Assembly: GCF_026340975.1 (NCBI RefSeq)
Contig: NZ_JAPEOS010000002.1
Coordinates: 1,981,001 to 2,045,000 of the forward strand
DNA: 64,000 nt
DNA from: Streptomyces sp. NBC_01214
GTDB lineage: Bacteria; Actinomycetota; Actinomycetes; Streptomycetales; Streptomycetaceae
Direction of reading: 5' to 3'
In this document: positions 8,066 through 16,889 of the stretch, piece after piece
How positions within the stretch are numbered: position 1 is the stretch's first letter
How the letters are laid out: each line of letters opens with the position of its first letter
Position numbers and translations under genes: made by a program
The notes under the pieces: generated by a model
Told to the model about the DNA's origin: nothing
Databases searched by the model: none
The model's input: the letters and a program-made list of their open reading frames with translations, nothing else

Positions 8066-8190
8066 AGCGCCGTGTAGGTACAGGTACCGGAAGCCACGCC
8101 GCAGGCGAGGGGCGCCGTGTAGGTACCGGAAGCCACGCCGCAGGCGAGGGGGCGCCGTGTGGGTACCGGAAGCTACGCCGCGGGCGAAGG
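8066..8190. repeat. Three tandem copies of a roughly 40-bp unit
   Basis: Units begin near 8066, at 8111 and at 8151, each reading GCGCCGTGT, G-GGTACCGGAAGC and ACGCCGC in order. The first copy has 6 extra bases (GTACAG), and the others have an exact 40-bp period. The third copy runs across the stop and last codons of the minus-strand TPR-like gene, so repeat growth has shaped its C-terminus. Confidence 0.8.
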
Positions 8191-8964
8191 GGTCGGGTGG
8201 AGTTGGTCCGCCAGCCAGGTGGGGATGCCGCCCAGCAGGTGGAACAGGCGGCGGGCCTCCGCGCGCAGCCGGGTGGCCTCCGGTTCCGGTTCGGCCTCGG
8301 CCAGGGCGGCCAGGGCCGGGGCCGTGCCGATCAGGAAGCCCAGGTCCTCCCGGATGCGCAGGGACTCCGCGAAGCCCTTCCGGGCCTCGGCCACCTCCCC
8401 GTCCCGCAGGGCCAGCGCGGCCAGGTGCCGCCAGGTGAAGGACAGCAGCAGGGTGTCCCCGTGCGCCTCCGCCCCCGCGTGGGCCCGGTGGTACGCCGGC
8501 CGGGCCGATTGCGGGGCGTCCGCCAGGTGCTCGGCGACGAGCCCCCGCCGGAAGTCCAGCAGCGGACGGGTCCGGGACTCCGGGGACAGCAGGGCGGCGG
8601 CCCGGCCCAGCGCGGAGCGGGCCTCGTCGGCCCGGTCGCGCACGCCGAGCACGGTGGCGGCGTACGCCAGCTGGCCCCGTTCGCACGCGGCCGCACCCCG
8701 GTCGTCGTCGTCCTGGGACACCGCCTCGGCGATCCGCAGCGCGTCCTCGGCCTCGGCCCAGCCCTGTCCGGTGAACAGGCACCGCTCCACCAGCAGCGCG
8801 GTCCGCTGCACGGCCGCCCCGGCACTGCCGGCCCTACCGATGTGCGGCGTCAGCAGCGCCGCCGCATCCGTCCAACAGCCGCGCGAGCGCAGCCGCCATA
8901 TCGCCCGCTGGAGGGGGTCGTCTCCTCCGCTTGTTCCGGCACCCGACATGGCGGTGTCCGCCAC
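8173..8964 (-). CDS. TPR-like helical protein of unknown function
   Basis: About 263 residues, almost entirely alpha-helical with Ala/Leu/Arg-rich helix pairs of about 34-40 residues, resembling a TPR superhelix (for example the segments with AEAEDALRIAEAV, ADEARSALGRAAALL and AEARKGFAESLRIREDLG). Such folds bind peptides; no enzymatic domain is seen. The frame opens at 9045, but GTG at 8964 has GGGGAGGG just upstream, and ATG at 8949 is an alternative. The 3' end runs into a tandem repeat. It lies 165 bp downstream of pucR on the same strand; a functional link is not evident. Confidence 0.6.
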   Translation of the reverse strand: MADTAMSGAGTSGGDDPLQRAIWRLRSRGCWTDAAALLTPHIGRAGSAGAAVQRTALLVERCLFTGQGWAEAEDALRIAEAVSQDDDDRGAAACERGQLAYAATVLGVRDRADEARSALGRAAALLSPESRTRPLLDFRRGLVAEHLADAPQSARPAYHRAHAGAEAHGDTLLLSFTWRHLAALALRDGEVAEARKGFAESLRIREDLGFLIGTAPALAALAEAEPEPEATRLRAEARRLFHLLGGIPTWLADQLHPTPSPAA

Positions 8965-9129
8965 ATTGCCCTCCCCAAAGCAAGCAAGCAGCACATCGTT
9001 GAGCCCTGGGGCGAAATGAGAGCACGGATCTACGGCATCGGCCAAGGGGTTGGGTGAACTCTTTCACAAAGTCCGGACGGATCATCAGCCGCCCCGCGCC
9101 GAACCCCGGCGGCCCCGGGGCGGATCTCC

Positions 9130-10809
9130 TCAGCTCATCCGCAGTGCCAGGAAGAAGTCGAGCTTGTCCTCCAGCCGGGACAGGTCCCGCCCCGTCAACT
9201 GCTCGATTCGCCCGACGCGGTAGCGCAACGTGTTGACGTGCAGGTGCAACCGCGTCGCGCAGCGGGTCCAGGAACCGTCGCAGTCCAAGAACGCCTCCAG
9301 CGTCGGGATGAGCTCCGCGCGGTGGCGGCGGTCGTAGTCCCGCAGCGGGTCCAGCAGCCGGGCCGTGAAGGCACGGCGGACGTCGTCCGGGACGAACGGC
9401 AGCAGCAGCACGTGCGAGGCCAGCTCGTGGTGGCCCGCCGCACAGACCCGGCCCGGGCGCGCCGCGGCCACCCGGCGGGCGTGCCGGGCCTCCTCCAGCG
9501 CCCCGCGCAGCCCCTCGGCGGAGTGCACGGCCGCGCTGACGCCCAGCGTGAGCCGGCCGTCGTCGGCCAGACCGGCCGCCAGGGGGTCCCGTACGGCCGC
9601 GAGCAGCTCGTCGGCGTGCAGGGCGGAGTCGGGGCCCTTGTCCTCCCCGGCGTCCCCGGAGAGCGAGGGCAGCGGTACCAGGGCGATGGCCTCGTCACCC
9701 GCATGGGCCACGGCGATCCGGTCCGAGGGCTCGGGCCCGGAGACGGACGGGTCGACGAGGATCTCCTCCAGCAGCGACTGGGCCACCGGGCCGCCCGGGA
9801 TGTCCCCGCCCTCCCAGTCGACCCGGGCCACGACGACCTGCCAGTGCGGGGCGGCGCCCAGTCCGGGCAGCAGCACCGGGGCCGCGACCCGCAGGCGGGC
9901 GGCGATCTCCGCGGGCGGGGCACCCGTCTGGACCAGTTCGAGGACCTCCTGCGCGAGCCGGCGGCGCACGGTGCGGGCCGCGTCGCGCCGGTCCCGCTCC
10001 ACGGCGATCAGCTGGGTGACGCCCTGGAGCAGGTCGAGGCGTTCGGCGGGCCAGTCGCCCGCGTCCGCCTCGACGGCCAGCAGCCAGTCCGAGAGCACGG
10101 TCTCGCGCACGTCGCGGGCCCCCGGACCGGCGGCCCCGCGCCCGTGTCCCCTGATCGGGAAGAGCGAGTAGGTAATACCCTGGATGGAGATCCGATGCGG
10201 CCCCCTACGGCCCGTCCGGACCGCCGCAAGGTGCTCGCCCGCCAGTGCTGCGCACACGCCCGGCGCCAGCGGCTCGCCCGCCCCGGCGATCTGCCGGCCG
10301 GTGGGGGACAGCACCCAGGCCCGGAGATCGAGGTCGGTGGTGAGCAGATCGAGCACCACGTCGGGGCCGCCGCCGGCCGGACCCGAGGTCATCAGCCGAC
10401 GGTGTCGGTCGACGACGGCCGCGAGGTCTCCGGCGCGCTCGCCCGAAACCTGTCGGACGACGTACTCGGTGATCGTGGCGAATGCAACGTCTTCGTTCAC
10501 GGCGAACAGCGGCAGCCGATTGCGCACACAGGCCGAAACGAGATCATCCGGAATGGCCTGCAGCTCCGCCTCACCCGCAGCGAGCCCGGCGACGCCCGCA
10601 CTCGCCAGGATTCGTACGAATGGCTCGGAGTCGGCTGAATTTCGTCTCCATGCCAGGCCGGTCAGGACGAGTTCGCCCCCCGACAGGTACCGGCTGGGAT
10701 CCCGTAGGTCGGTCGTCATGACCCCGCGGACCGTCCGGTCGAGTTCACCCTCGCCGCCGAGCAGCCGCAGCCCCAGCGCCTCGGTTTCCAGCAGTGCGCG
10801 CAGCCGCAT
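9130..10809 (-). CDS. pucR: PucR-family regulator of purine catabolism
   Basis: 559 residues in the PucR/CdaR architecture: an N-terminal PUCR domain (about 10-130, with GVMTTDLRDPSRYLSGGELVLTG), a central GGDEF-like region (about 290-430), and a C-terminal HTH_30 DNA-binding domain (about 495-555) with LEAFLDCDGSWTRCA, LHLHVNTLRYRVGRIEQLTG and LEDKLDFFLALRM. In Bacillus, PucR controls ureide and purine breakdown genes. Here the gene is divergent from the xanthine dehydrogenase operon across a 253-bp gap, which strongly suggests it controls that operon and possibly the permease and XdhC genes that follow. Ligand unknown, probably a purine catabolite. Confidence 0.88.
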   Translation of the reverse strand: MRLRALLETEALGLRLLGGEGELDRTVRGVMTTDLRDPSRYLSGGELVLTGLAWRRNSADSEPFVRILASAGVAGLAAGEAELQAIPDDLVSACVRNRLPLFAVNEDVAFATITEYVVRQVSGERAGDLAAVVDRHRRLMTSGPAGGGPDVVLDLLTTDLDLRAWVLSPTGRQIAGAGEPLAPGVCAALAGEHLAAVRTGRRGPHRISIQGITYSLFPIRGHGRGAAGPGARDVRETVLSDWLLAVEADAGDWPAERLDLLQGVTQLIAVERDRRDAARTVRRRLAQEVLELVQTGAPPAEIAARLRVAAPVLLPGLGAAPHWQVVVARVDWEGGDIPGGPVAQSLLEEILVDPSVSGPEPSDRIAVAHAGDEAIALVPLPSLSGDAGEDKGPDSALHADELLAAVRDPLAAGLADDGRLTLGVSAAVHSAEGLRGALEEARHARRVAAARPGRVCAAGHHELASHVLLLPFVPDDVRRAFTARLLDPLRDYDRRHRAELIPTLEAFLDCDGSWTRCATRLHLHVNTLRYRVGRIEQLTGRDLSRLEDKLDFFLALRMS

Positions 10810-11062
10810 GATGTCGCCGCCGATCTGTCTCGAATGTTGCCGTTGGAAATCGGGCAGGTCGTCGCATCCTGCCTTTCATACGAATCTACAAGACGGGGGA
10901 GGCCGTCAGCCAACTCCTTCATGGTTTCAGTGACTGCACCGGGCGGCGAGCGGCTTGTGTACTGGGTCCACACCGCGTTAACAGCACGTGAACGACCAGT
11001 CGAGGACTCTCGGGCCTCCTGGCTTGAAGTAAACGACACGATGAAGAAGAAGAGAGCCGCTC
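10810..11062. promoter_or_regulatory. Divergent control region between pucR and the xdh operon
   Basis: This 253-bp gap is the only non-coding space between the regulator and the dehydrogenase genes, so both promoters and any PucR operator should lie here. It is clearly less GC-rich than its surroundings (for example CTTTCATACGAATCTACAAG and GAAGTAAACGACACGATG). I cannot fix a -35/-10 pair or a palindromic operator with confidence. Confidence 0.5.
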
Positions 11063-11959
11063 ATGGACTTCCTTCGCCCCGCCAGCTGGGAGGAGGCGCT
11101 CGCCGCTAAGGCCGAGTTCCCCTCAGCTGTGCCGATTGCGGGTGGCACCGACGTGATGGTCGAGATCAACTTCGACCACCGTCGGCCGGAGTACCTCCTG
11201 GACCTGAACCGCATCGGTCTGCTGCGGGAATGGGAGGTCGGCGAGGACGTGGTTCGCCTGGGCGCCTCCGTCCCGTACACCCAGATCATGGAGAACCTCC
11301 GTACGGAGCTCCCGGGACTCGCGCTCGCCTCGCACACGGTCGCGTCCCCGCAGATCCGCAACCGCGGCGGTGTCGGCGGCAACCTCGGTTGCGCTTCGCC
11401 GGCCGGCGATTCCCACCCCGCGCTGCTCGCGGCGGGCGCCGAGGTCGAGGTGGAGTCCGTACGCGGCTCCCGCCTCATCCCGATCGACGAGTTCTACACG
11501 GGTGTGAAGCGCAACGCGCTGGCCGCCGACGAGCTCATCAAGACCGTTCACGTCAAGAAGGCGGACGGCCCCCAGCAGTACTCCAAGGTCGGTTCCCGCA
11601 ACGCGATGGTCATCGCGGTCTGCGCGTTCGGTCTGGCGCTGCACCCCGAGACCCGCACGGTCCGTACCGGCATCGGTTCGGCCGCGCCGACCCCGATCCG
11701 GGCGAAGGCCGCCGAGGAGTTCCTGAACGCCGCGCTCGAAGAGGGCGGTTTCTGGGAGTCGGGCAAGGTCATCACCCCGTCGATCGCCAAGCAGTTCGGT
11801 GACCTCGCCTCCGGTGCGGCCAACCCGATCGACGACGTCCGCGGCACGGCGAAGTACCGCCGTCACGCGGTCGGCATCATGGCTCGCCGCCAGCTCGTCT
11901 GGACCTGGGAGCAGTACCGCGGTACCGGCAACGGCCGCTCGCTTGAAGGGGCTGCGTAA
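11063..11959 (+). CDS. xdhB: Xanthine dehydrogenase, FAD-binding subunit
   Basis: 298 residues, the usual length for the medium FAD_binding_5/CO_deh_flav_C subunit of the molybdenum hydroxylase family. The FAD pocket motifs are visible: VPIAGGTDVMVEIN, HTVASPQIRNRGGVGGNLGCASPAGD, and a C-terminal KYRRHAVGIMARR region. The protein passes electrons from the [2Fe-2S] subunit to NAD+. It is the first gene of a three-gene operon; its stop is 2 bp from the next start. An AAGAAGAGAG stretch lies upstream of the ATG. Confidence 0.93.
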   Translation: MDFLRPASWEEALAAKAEFPSAVPIAGGTDVMVEINFDHRRPEYLLDLNRIGLLREWEVGEDVVRLGASVPYTQIMENLRTELPGLALASHTVASPQIRNRGGVGGNLGCASPAGDSHPALLAAGAEVEVESVRGSRLIPIDEFYTGVKRNALAADELIKTVHVKKADGPQQYSKVGSRNAMVIAVCAFGLALHPETRTVRTGIGSAAPTPIRAKAAEEFLNAALEEGGFWESGKVITPSIAKQFGDLASGAANPIDDVRGTAKYRRHAVGIMARRQLVWTWEQYRGTGNGRSLEGAA

Positions 11960-11961
11960 TC

Positions 11962-12594
11962 ATGCGCGTCAATTTCACGGTCAACGGCCGTCAGCAGGAA
12001 GCCGACGACGTCTGGGAGGGCGAGTCCCTCCTCTACGTCCTGCGCGAGCGCCTGGGCCTGCCGGGCTCCAAGAACGCCTGTGAGCAGGGCGAGTGCGGTT
12101 CCTGCACCGTCCGTCTCGACGGCGTACCGGTCTGTTCGTGTCTGGTGGCGGCCGGTCAGGTCGAGGGTCGCGACGTCGTGACCGTCGAGGGCCTGGCGGA
12201 GTTCGCCAAGCAGCGCGACGAGCACGGCCACGGCGGTGCCTGCGGTACCGGCGGTGGTTGCGGTAGCAAGGGCGTGTCCTTGGACGCGGCCAAGCAGTGG
12301 CAGGCGCACGGGCCCCACAGCGAGCTCCGCCCGCGGGCGGGCGACTCGCAGACCGGTGAGGGCGTGGAGCTCTCCACCATCCAGCAGGCGTTCATCGACG
12401 CCGGCGCCGTCCAGTGCGGTTTCTGCACCCCGGGTCTGCTGATCCAGGCGGACGCGCTCCTGGAGGAGAACTCCTCCCCGTCCGACCAGGACATCCGTGA
12501 GGCCCTGTCCGGCAACCTCTGCCGCTGCACGGGTTACGAGAAGATCCTCGACGCGGTCCGCCTCGCGGCCGCCCGTCAGTCAGAGGCGGTCTGA
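11962..12594 (+). CDS. Xanthine dehydrogenase, [2Fe-2S] subunit with a Cys/Gly-rich insert
   Basis: 210 residues with both iron-sulphur domains of the family: a plant-ferredoxin-like N-terminal cluster (NACEQGECGSC, then CSC at residues 58-60) and a C-terminal helical cluster (QCGFCTPG and LCRCTGYEKI). It relays electrons from the molybdenum site to FAD. Homologues are usually about 155-170 residues. The excess lies between residues about 83 and 137, a His/Gly/Cys-rich linker including GGACGTGGGCG with two extra cysteines (94 and 100). That linker replaces the short connector normally joining the two domains. The start follows the FAD subunit stop by 2 bp, and the next gene starts 2 bp after this stop. 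Confidence 0.92.
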   Translation: MRVNFTVNGRQQEADDVWEGESLLYVLRERLGLPGSKNACEQGECGSCTVRLDGVPVCSCLVAAGQVEGRDVVTVEGLAEFAKQRDEHGHGGACGTGGGCGSKGVSLDAAKQWQAHGPHSELRPRAGDSQTGEGVELSTIQQAFIDAGAVQCGFCTPGLLIQADALLEENSSPSDQDIREALSGNLCRCTGYEKILDAVRLAAARQSEAV

Positions 12595-12596
12595 CC

Positions 12597-14999
12597 ATGG
12601 CGCAGAACACCCGCACCGTGCCCGCCGGTACGCCGACGAACGTCACCCAGGAGCACACCAAGGGCGGCATCGGCGAATCGATTCTCCGCCCGGACGGCAC
12701 CCTCAAGGTCACCGGTGAGTTCGCGTACTCCTCGGACATGTGGCACGAGGACATGCTCTGGGGCCAGACGCTGCGCAGCACCGTCGCCCACGCCGAGATC
12801 GTCTCCATCGACATCTCCGAGGCGCTCGCCATGCCCGGCGTGTACGCGGTGCTGACCTACGACGACCTGCCGGCCGAGATGAAGAACTACGGCCTGGAGA
12901 TCCAGGACACCCCGGTCCTCGCCAACGGCCGGGTGCGCCACCACGGCGAGCCGGTCGCCCTCGTAGCCGCCGACCACCCGGAGACCGCCCGCCGCGCGGC
13001 CGCCAAGATCAAGATCGACTACCGCGAGCTGCCGCTCGTCACCGACGAGGCCTCCGCCCTCGCCCCCGACGCGCCGTTGATCCACGAGGGCCGCACCGAC
13101 CACCACATCGGTCACGTCCCGCACCCGAACATCGTGCACCGCCAGCCGATCATCCGCGGCAACGTGGAAGAGGCCCGCAAGCGCGCCGACGTCATCGTCG
13201 AGGGCGAGTACACCTTCGGCATGCAGGACCAGGCCTTCCTCGGCCCGGAGTCCGGTCTGGCCGTGCCGTCCGAGGACGGCGGCGTCGAGCTCTACGTCGC
13301 CACCCAGTGGCTGCACTCGGACCTCCAGCAGATCGCCCCGGTCCTGGGCCTGCCGCCGGAGAAGGTCCGCATGACGCTCTCGGGCGTCGGCGGTGCCTTC
13401 GGCGGCCGCGAGGACATCTCGATGCAGATCCACGCCTGCCTGCTGGCCCTGGCCACGAACAAGCCGGTCAAGATCGTCTACAACCGGTTCGAGTCCTTCT
13501 TCGGCCATGTGCACCGCCACCCGGCGAAGCTCTACTACGAGCACGGCGCCACCAAGGACGGCAAGCTCACGCACATGAAGTGCAAGATCGTCCTGGACGG
13601 CGGCGCGTACGCGTCCGCCTCCCCGGCGGTCGTGGGCAACGCCTCCTCCCTCTCGGTGGGGCCCTACGTCCTGGAGGACGTGGACATCGAGGCGATCGCG
13701 CTCTACACGAACAACCCGCCCTGTGGCGCGATGCGCGGCTTCGGCGCCGTCCAGGCCTGCTTCGCCTACGAGGCCCAGATGGACAAGCTCGCCGCGAAGC
13801 TGGGCATGGACCCGGTCGAGTTCCGCCAGCTGAACGCCATGGAGCAGGGCACGATCATGCCCACCGGCCAGGTCGTGGACGCCCCGGCGCCGGTCGCCGA
13901 GCTGCTGCGCCGGGTCAAGGCCCGCCCGCTGCCGCCCGAGCGCCAGTGGGAGTCCGCCGGCGAGAGCGCGGACGTCCGCGCGCTGCCCGGTGGCCTCTCG
14001 AACACCACCCACGGCGAGGGCGTCGTCCGCGGCGTCGGCTACGCGGTCGGCATCAAGAACGTCGGCTTCTCCGAGGGCTTCGACGACTACTCGACCGCCC
14101 GCGTACGGCTGGAGGTCATCAACGGCGAGCCCGTCGCGATGGTCCACACGGCCATGGCGGAGGTCGGCCAGGGCGGCATCACCGTCCACACGCAGATCGC
14201 CCGTACCGAGCTGGGCGTCACGCAGGTGACCATCCACCCGGCCGACACGCAGGTCGGCTCCGCCGGTTCCACGTCCGCCTCCCGGCAGACGTACATGACC
14301 GGTGGCGCCGTGAAGAACACCTGTGAGGCGGTCCGCGAGGCCCTCCTGGAGATCGGCCGCCGCAAGAACGGCTCGTACCACCCGGCGTGGGCCACGGCCG
14401 AGCTGCTCCTCGAAGGCGGCAAGGTCGTCACCGACGGCGGCGAAGTCCTCGCGGACATCGCCGACATCCTGGGCGACGAGGCCATCGACCTCGAGCTGGA
14501 GTTCCGTCACGCGCCGACCGAGCCCTTCGACCTGGTCACCGGCCAGGGCAACGGCCACGTCCAGTACACCTTCGCCGCGCACCGCGCGGTCGTCGAGGTG
14601 GACACCGAGCTCGGCCTGGTCAAGGTCGTCGAGCTGGCGACCGCGCAGGACGTCGGCAAGGCCCTCAACATGCTGTCCGTGGTCGGCCAGATCCAGGGTG
14701 GTACCACCCAGGGCCTCGGCGTCGCGATCATGGAAGAGATCATCGTGGACCCGAAGACCGCGAAGGTGCGCAACCCCTCCTTCACGGACTATCTGATCCC
14801 GACCATCCTGGACACCCCGACCATCCCGGTCGACGTCCTGGAGCTCGCCGACCCGAAGGCCCCCTACGGCCTGCGCGGTATGGGCGAGGCCCCGACCCTC
14901 TCGTCCACCCCGGCCGTCATCGCGGCGATCCGGCAGGCGACGGGTCTGGAGATCAACAAGACGCCGATCCGTCCGGAAGCCCTTACCGGGACCCTCTAG
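12597..14999 (+). CDS. xdhA: Xanthine dehydrogenase, molybdopterin-binding subunit
   Basis: 800 residues, the large catalytic subunit that hydroxylates hypoxanthine and xanthine to urate at the molybdenum cofactor. Seen in order: the Ald_Xan_dh_C hammerhead domain (about 30-145), then the cofactor domains with GVGGAFGGREDIS, CGAMRGFGAVQACFAYE, AEVGQGGI, and near the C-terminus GLRGMGEAPTL, whose Glu is the catalytic base in this family. Codon use is uniformly high GC, as in the neighbouring subunits. A strong terminator 8 bp after the stop ends the operon. The XdhC insertion factor is encoded about 1.9 kb downstream. Confidence 0.94.
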   Translation: MAQNTRTVPAGTPTNVTQEHTKGGIGESILRPDGTLKVTGEFAYSSDMWHEDMLWGQTLRSTVAHAEIVSIDISEALAMPGVYAVLTYDDLPAEMKNYGLEIQDTPVLANGRVRHHGEPVALVAADHPETARRAAAKIKIDYRELPLVTDEASALAPDAPLIHEGRTDHHIGHVPHPNIVHRQPIIRGNVEEARKRADVIVEGEYTFGMQDQAFLGPESGLAVPSEDGGVELYVATQWLHSDLQQIAPVLGLPPEKVRMTLSGVGGAFGGREDISMQIHACLLALATNKPVKIVYNRFESFFGHVHRHPAKLYYEHGATKDGKLTHMKCKIVLDGGAYASASPAVVGNASSLSVGPYVLEDVDIEAIALYTNNPPCGAMRGFGAVQACFAYEAQMDKLAAKLGMDPVEFRQLNAMEQGTIMPTGQVVDAPAPVAELLRRVKARPLPPERQWESAGESADVRALPGGLSNTTHGEGVVRGVGYAVGIKNVGFSEGFDDYSTARVRLEVINGEPVAMVHTAMAEVGQGGITVHTQIARTELGVTQVTIHPADTQVGSAGSTSASRQTYMTGGAVKNTCEAVREALLEIGRRKNGSYHPAWATAELLLEGGKVVTDGGEVLADIADILGDEAIDLELEFRHAPTEPFDLVTGQGNGHVQYTFAAHRAVVEVDTELGLVKVVELATAQDVGKALNMLSVVGQIQGGTTQGLGVAIMEEIIVDPKTAKVRNPSFTDYLIPTILDTPTIPVDVLELADPKAPYGLRGMGEAPTLSSTPAVIAAIRQATGLEINKTPIRPEALTGTL

Positions 15000-15007
15000 G
15001 ACGGCGT

Positions 15008-15035
15008 GGTCCGGGGGCCGCGAGGCCCCCGGACC
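15008..15035 (+). terminator. Terminator after the xdh subunit operon
   Basis: A perfect 12-bp stem, GGTCCGGGGGCC with its complement, and a GCGA tetraloop begin 8 bp after the stop of the large subunit. This implies the permease has its own promoter downstream. Confidence 0.85.
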
Positions 15036-15321
15036 CCCTCAGACTCTCCGGGCGGTGTGCATGGGAACGTCACACTTCGCGCCACACCGTCCGGAGGACG
15101 TACGAAGCACCGCACCGCTCGCGGTCCCTTCACCTGGCAGTACCCCTGCAAGAACCCCCCCGTGGTACCAGCGGTCACCCCGCACTACCCGCAGTAAACG
15201 CAGTGAACATTCGCGTCGCCTCGGGCCGTCACCCCGGGTCGTGCAGCCAAACGCAGCATCCCAAATCCCGCGTCTCCAATCTCCAAGCGGGTGCCCCTTT
15301 GAACCTTGGGAGTTAGGCACC
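15036..15321 (+). other. Leader region of the purine permease
   Basis: 286 bases between the terminator and the permease start. An open frame crosses it, but its composition and translation look non-coding. It holds several short inverted repeats (for example around 15050-15090, and CACCCCGGGTCGTG-type sequence near 15230) and an AT-richer stretch near 15245-15270. It should contain the permease promoter and a 5' UTR. I see no match to the known purine riboswitch core. Confidence 0.4.
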
Positions 15322-16785
15322 ATGACCCAGTCGTCAGTAGAGCCCAAGACCACCGCGGAGGAGGCCGGCGACGGCTCTCAGCCGCCCGCCGGACGGTCCT
15401 GGCTCGACCGCTATTTCCATATAACGCACAGAGGCTCAAACGTCGGCAACGAGGTTCGTGGCGGTATCACGACCTTCATGGCGATGGCGTACATCCTCCT
15501 GCTCAACCCCCTGCTCCTGTCGGGCAAGGACGTCGCCGGCACGGTGATGGACGGGTCGGCGATCATCACCGCCACCGCGTTCGCCGCGGCCGTCACCACG
15601 CTCCTCATGGGCTTCGTCGGCAAGGTGCCGCTCGCCCTCGCCGCCGGTCTCTCCGTGTCCGGCGTGCTGGCCTCGCAGGTGGCCCCCCAGATGACCTGGC
15701 CGCAGGCCATGGGCATGTGTGTGGTCTACGGTGTCGTGATCTGTCTCCTGGTCGTCACCGGCCTCCGCGAGATGATCATGAACGCGATCCCCCTCGCGCT
15801 CAAGCACGCGATCACCATGGGCATAGGCCTCTTCGTCGCCCTGATCGGCTTCTTCAAGGCCGGTTTCGTCGGCAAGGGTCCGGAGTTCGGTCCTCCCGTC
15901 CAGCTCGGCGCGGTCGGCGAGCTGTCCGGCTGGCCCGTGCTGCTCTTCTGCATCACCCTCGTCGCCATCTTCATGCTCCAGGCCCGCAAGGTGCCCGGCG
16001 CCATCCTGATCGGCATCGTCGGCGGTACCGTCCTGGCCGCGATCCTCAACGCCGTCGTGGACATCGACCCGAAGGCCTGGAAGAACGGCCCGCCGGAGCT
16101 TGACGGCTCCGCGGTCTCGATGCCGAACTTCTCGCTCTTCGGTGACGTCTCCTTCGGCGGCTGGGGCGACGTCGGCTACATGACGATCGGCATGATCGTC
16201 TTCACGCTGGTGCTCGCCGGCTTCTTCGACGCCATGGCCACCATCATCGGCGTCGGCACCGAGGCCAAGCTGGCCGACGACAAGGGCCGCATGCCGGGCC
16301 TGTCCAAGGCGCTCTTCATCGACGGCGCCGGTGGCGCCATCGGTGGCGTCGCGGGCGGCTCCGGCCAGACCGTCTTCGTCGAGTCCGCGACCGGCGTCGG
16401 CGAGGGTGCCCGCACGGGTCTCGCCTCCGTGGTCACCGGCCTGTTCTTCGCCGCCTGCCTCTTCTTCACCCCGATCACGCAGATCGTCCCGGGTGAGGTC
16501 GCCTCCGCGGCCCTGGTCGTCATCGGCGCGATGATGATGCAGAACGCCCGCCACGTGGACTGGGCCGACAGCGCGACCGCGATCCCGGTCTTCCTGACCG
16601 TCGTGATCATGCCGTTCACCTACTCGATCACGGCCGGCGTCGCCGCCGGTGTGATCTCCTACGTCGCCATCAAGATCGCTCAGGGCAAGGCCCGGGAGAT
16701 CGGTGGCTTCATGTGGGCGCTGACCGGGATCTTCCTGGTGTTCTTCGCCCTGAACCCGATCGAGCACTGGCTCGGGGTCGGCTGA
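15322..16785 (+). CDS. NCS2-family purine permease (AzgA-like)
   Basis: About 487 residues with roughly 12-14 hydrophobic segments. The opening, RYFHITHRGSNVGNEVRGGITTFMAMAYIL, fits the AzgA branch (hypoxanthine, adenine and guanine uptake), as do FFDAMATIIGVGTEAKL and GGSGQTVFVESATGVGEGART, which are conserved transport-site motifs. It acts in the cytoplasmic membrane, using the proton gradient. ATG at 15322 with GGGAG nine bases upstream is chosen; an upstream extension to 15055 has no family support. Placed between xanthine dehydrogenase and XdhC, it probably supplies the purine substrate. Confidence 0.92.
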   Translation: MTQSSVEPKTTAEEAGDGSQPPAGRSWLDRYFHITHRGSNVGNEVRGGITTFMAMAYILLLNPLLLSGKDVAGTVMDGSAIITATAFAAAVTTLLMGFVGKVPLALAAGLSVSGVLASQVAPQMTWPQAMGMCVVYGVVICLLVVTGLREMIMNAIPLALKHAITMGIGLFVALIGFFKAGFVGKGPEFGPPVQLGAVGELSGWPVLLFCITLVAIFMLQARKVPGAILIGIVGGTVLAAILNAVVDIDPKAWKNGPPELDGSAVSMPNFSLFGDVSFGGWGDVGYMTIGMIVFTLVLAGFFDAMATIIGVGTEAKLADDKGRMPGLSKALFIDGAGGAIGGVAGGSGQTVFVESATGVGEGARTGLASVVTGLFFAACLFFTPITQIVPGEVASAALVVIGAMMMQNARHVDWADSATAIPVFLTVVIMPFTYSITAGVAAGVISYVAIKIAQGKAREIGGFMWALTGIFLVFFALNPIEHWLGVG

Positions 16786-16889
16786 CCCCGAACCGCCTGA
16801 TCATCACGTACCCGCACCTCCACGTATCCGATGCACGCATCAGATCGACGTATCAGATACTGGAACCGAACCTCTCCGAGGAGGCCCCC

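Noticed and set aside
12576..14582. 668-residue minus-strand frame
   Set aside because: Shadow of the xanthine dehydrogenase large subunit; composition is dominated by Asp/Val/Arg/Gly with no motifs.
15055..15321. Upstream extension of the purine permease and a possible classical purine riboswitch
   Set aside because: The translation has no permease similarity, and the conserved riboswitch loop sequences are absent.
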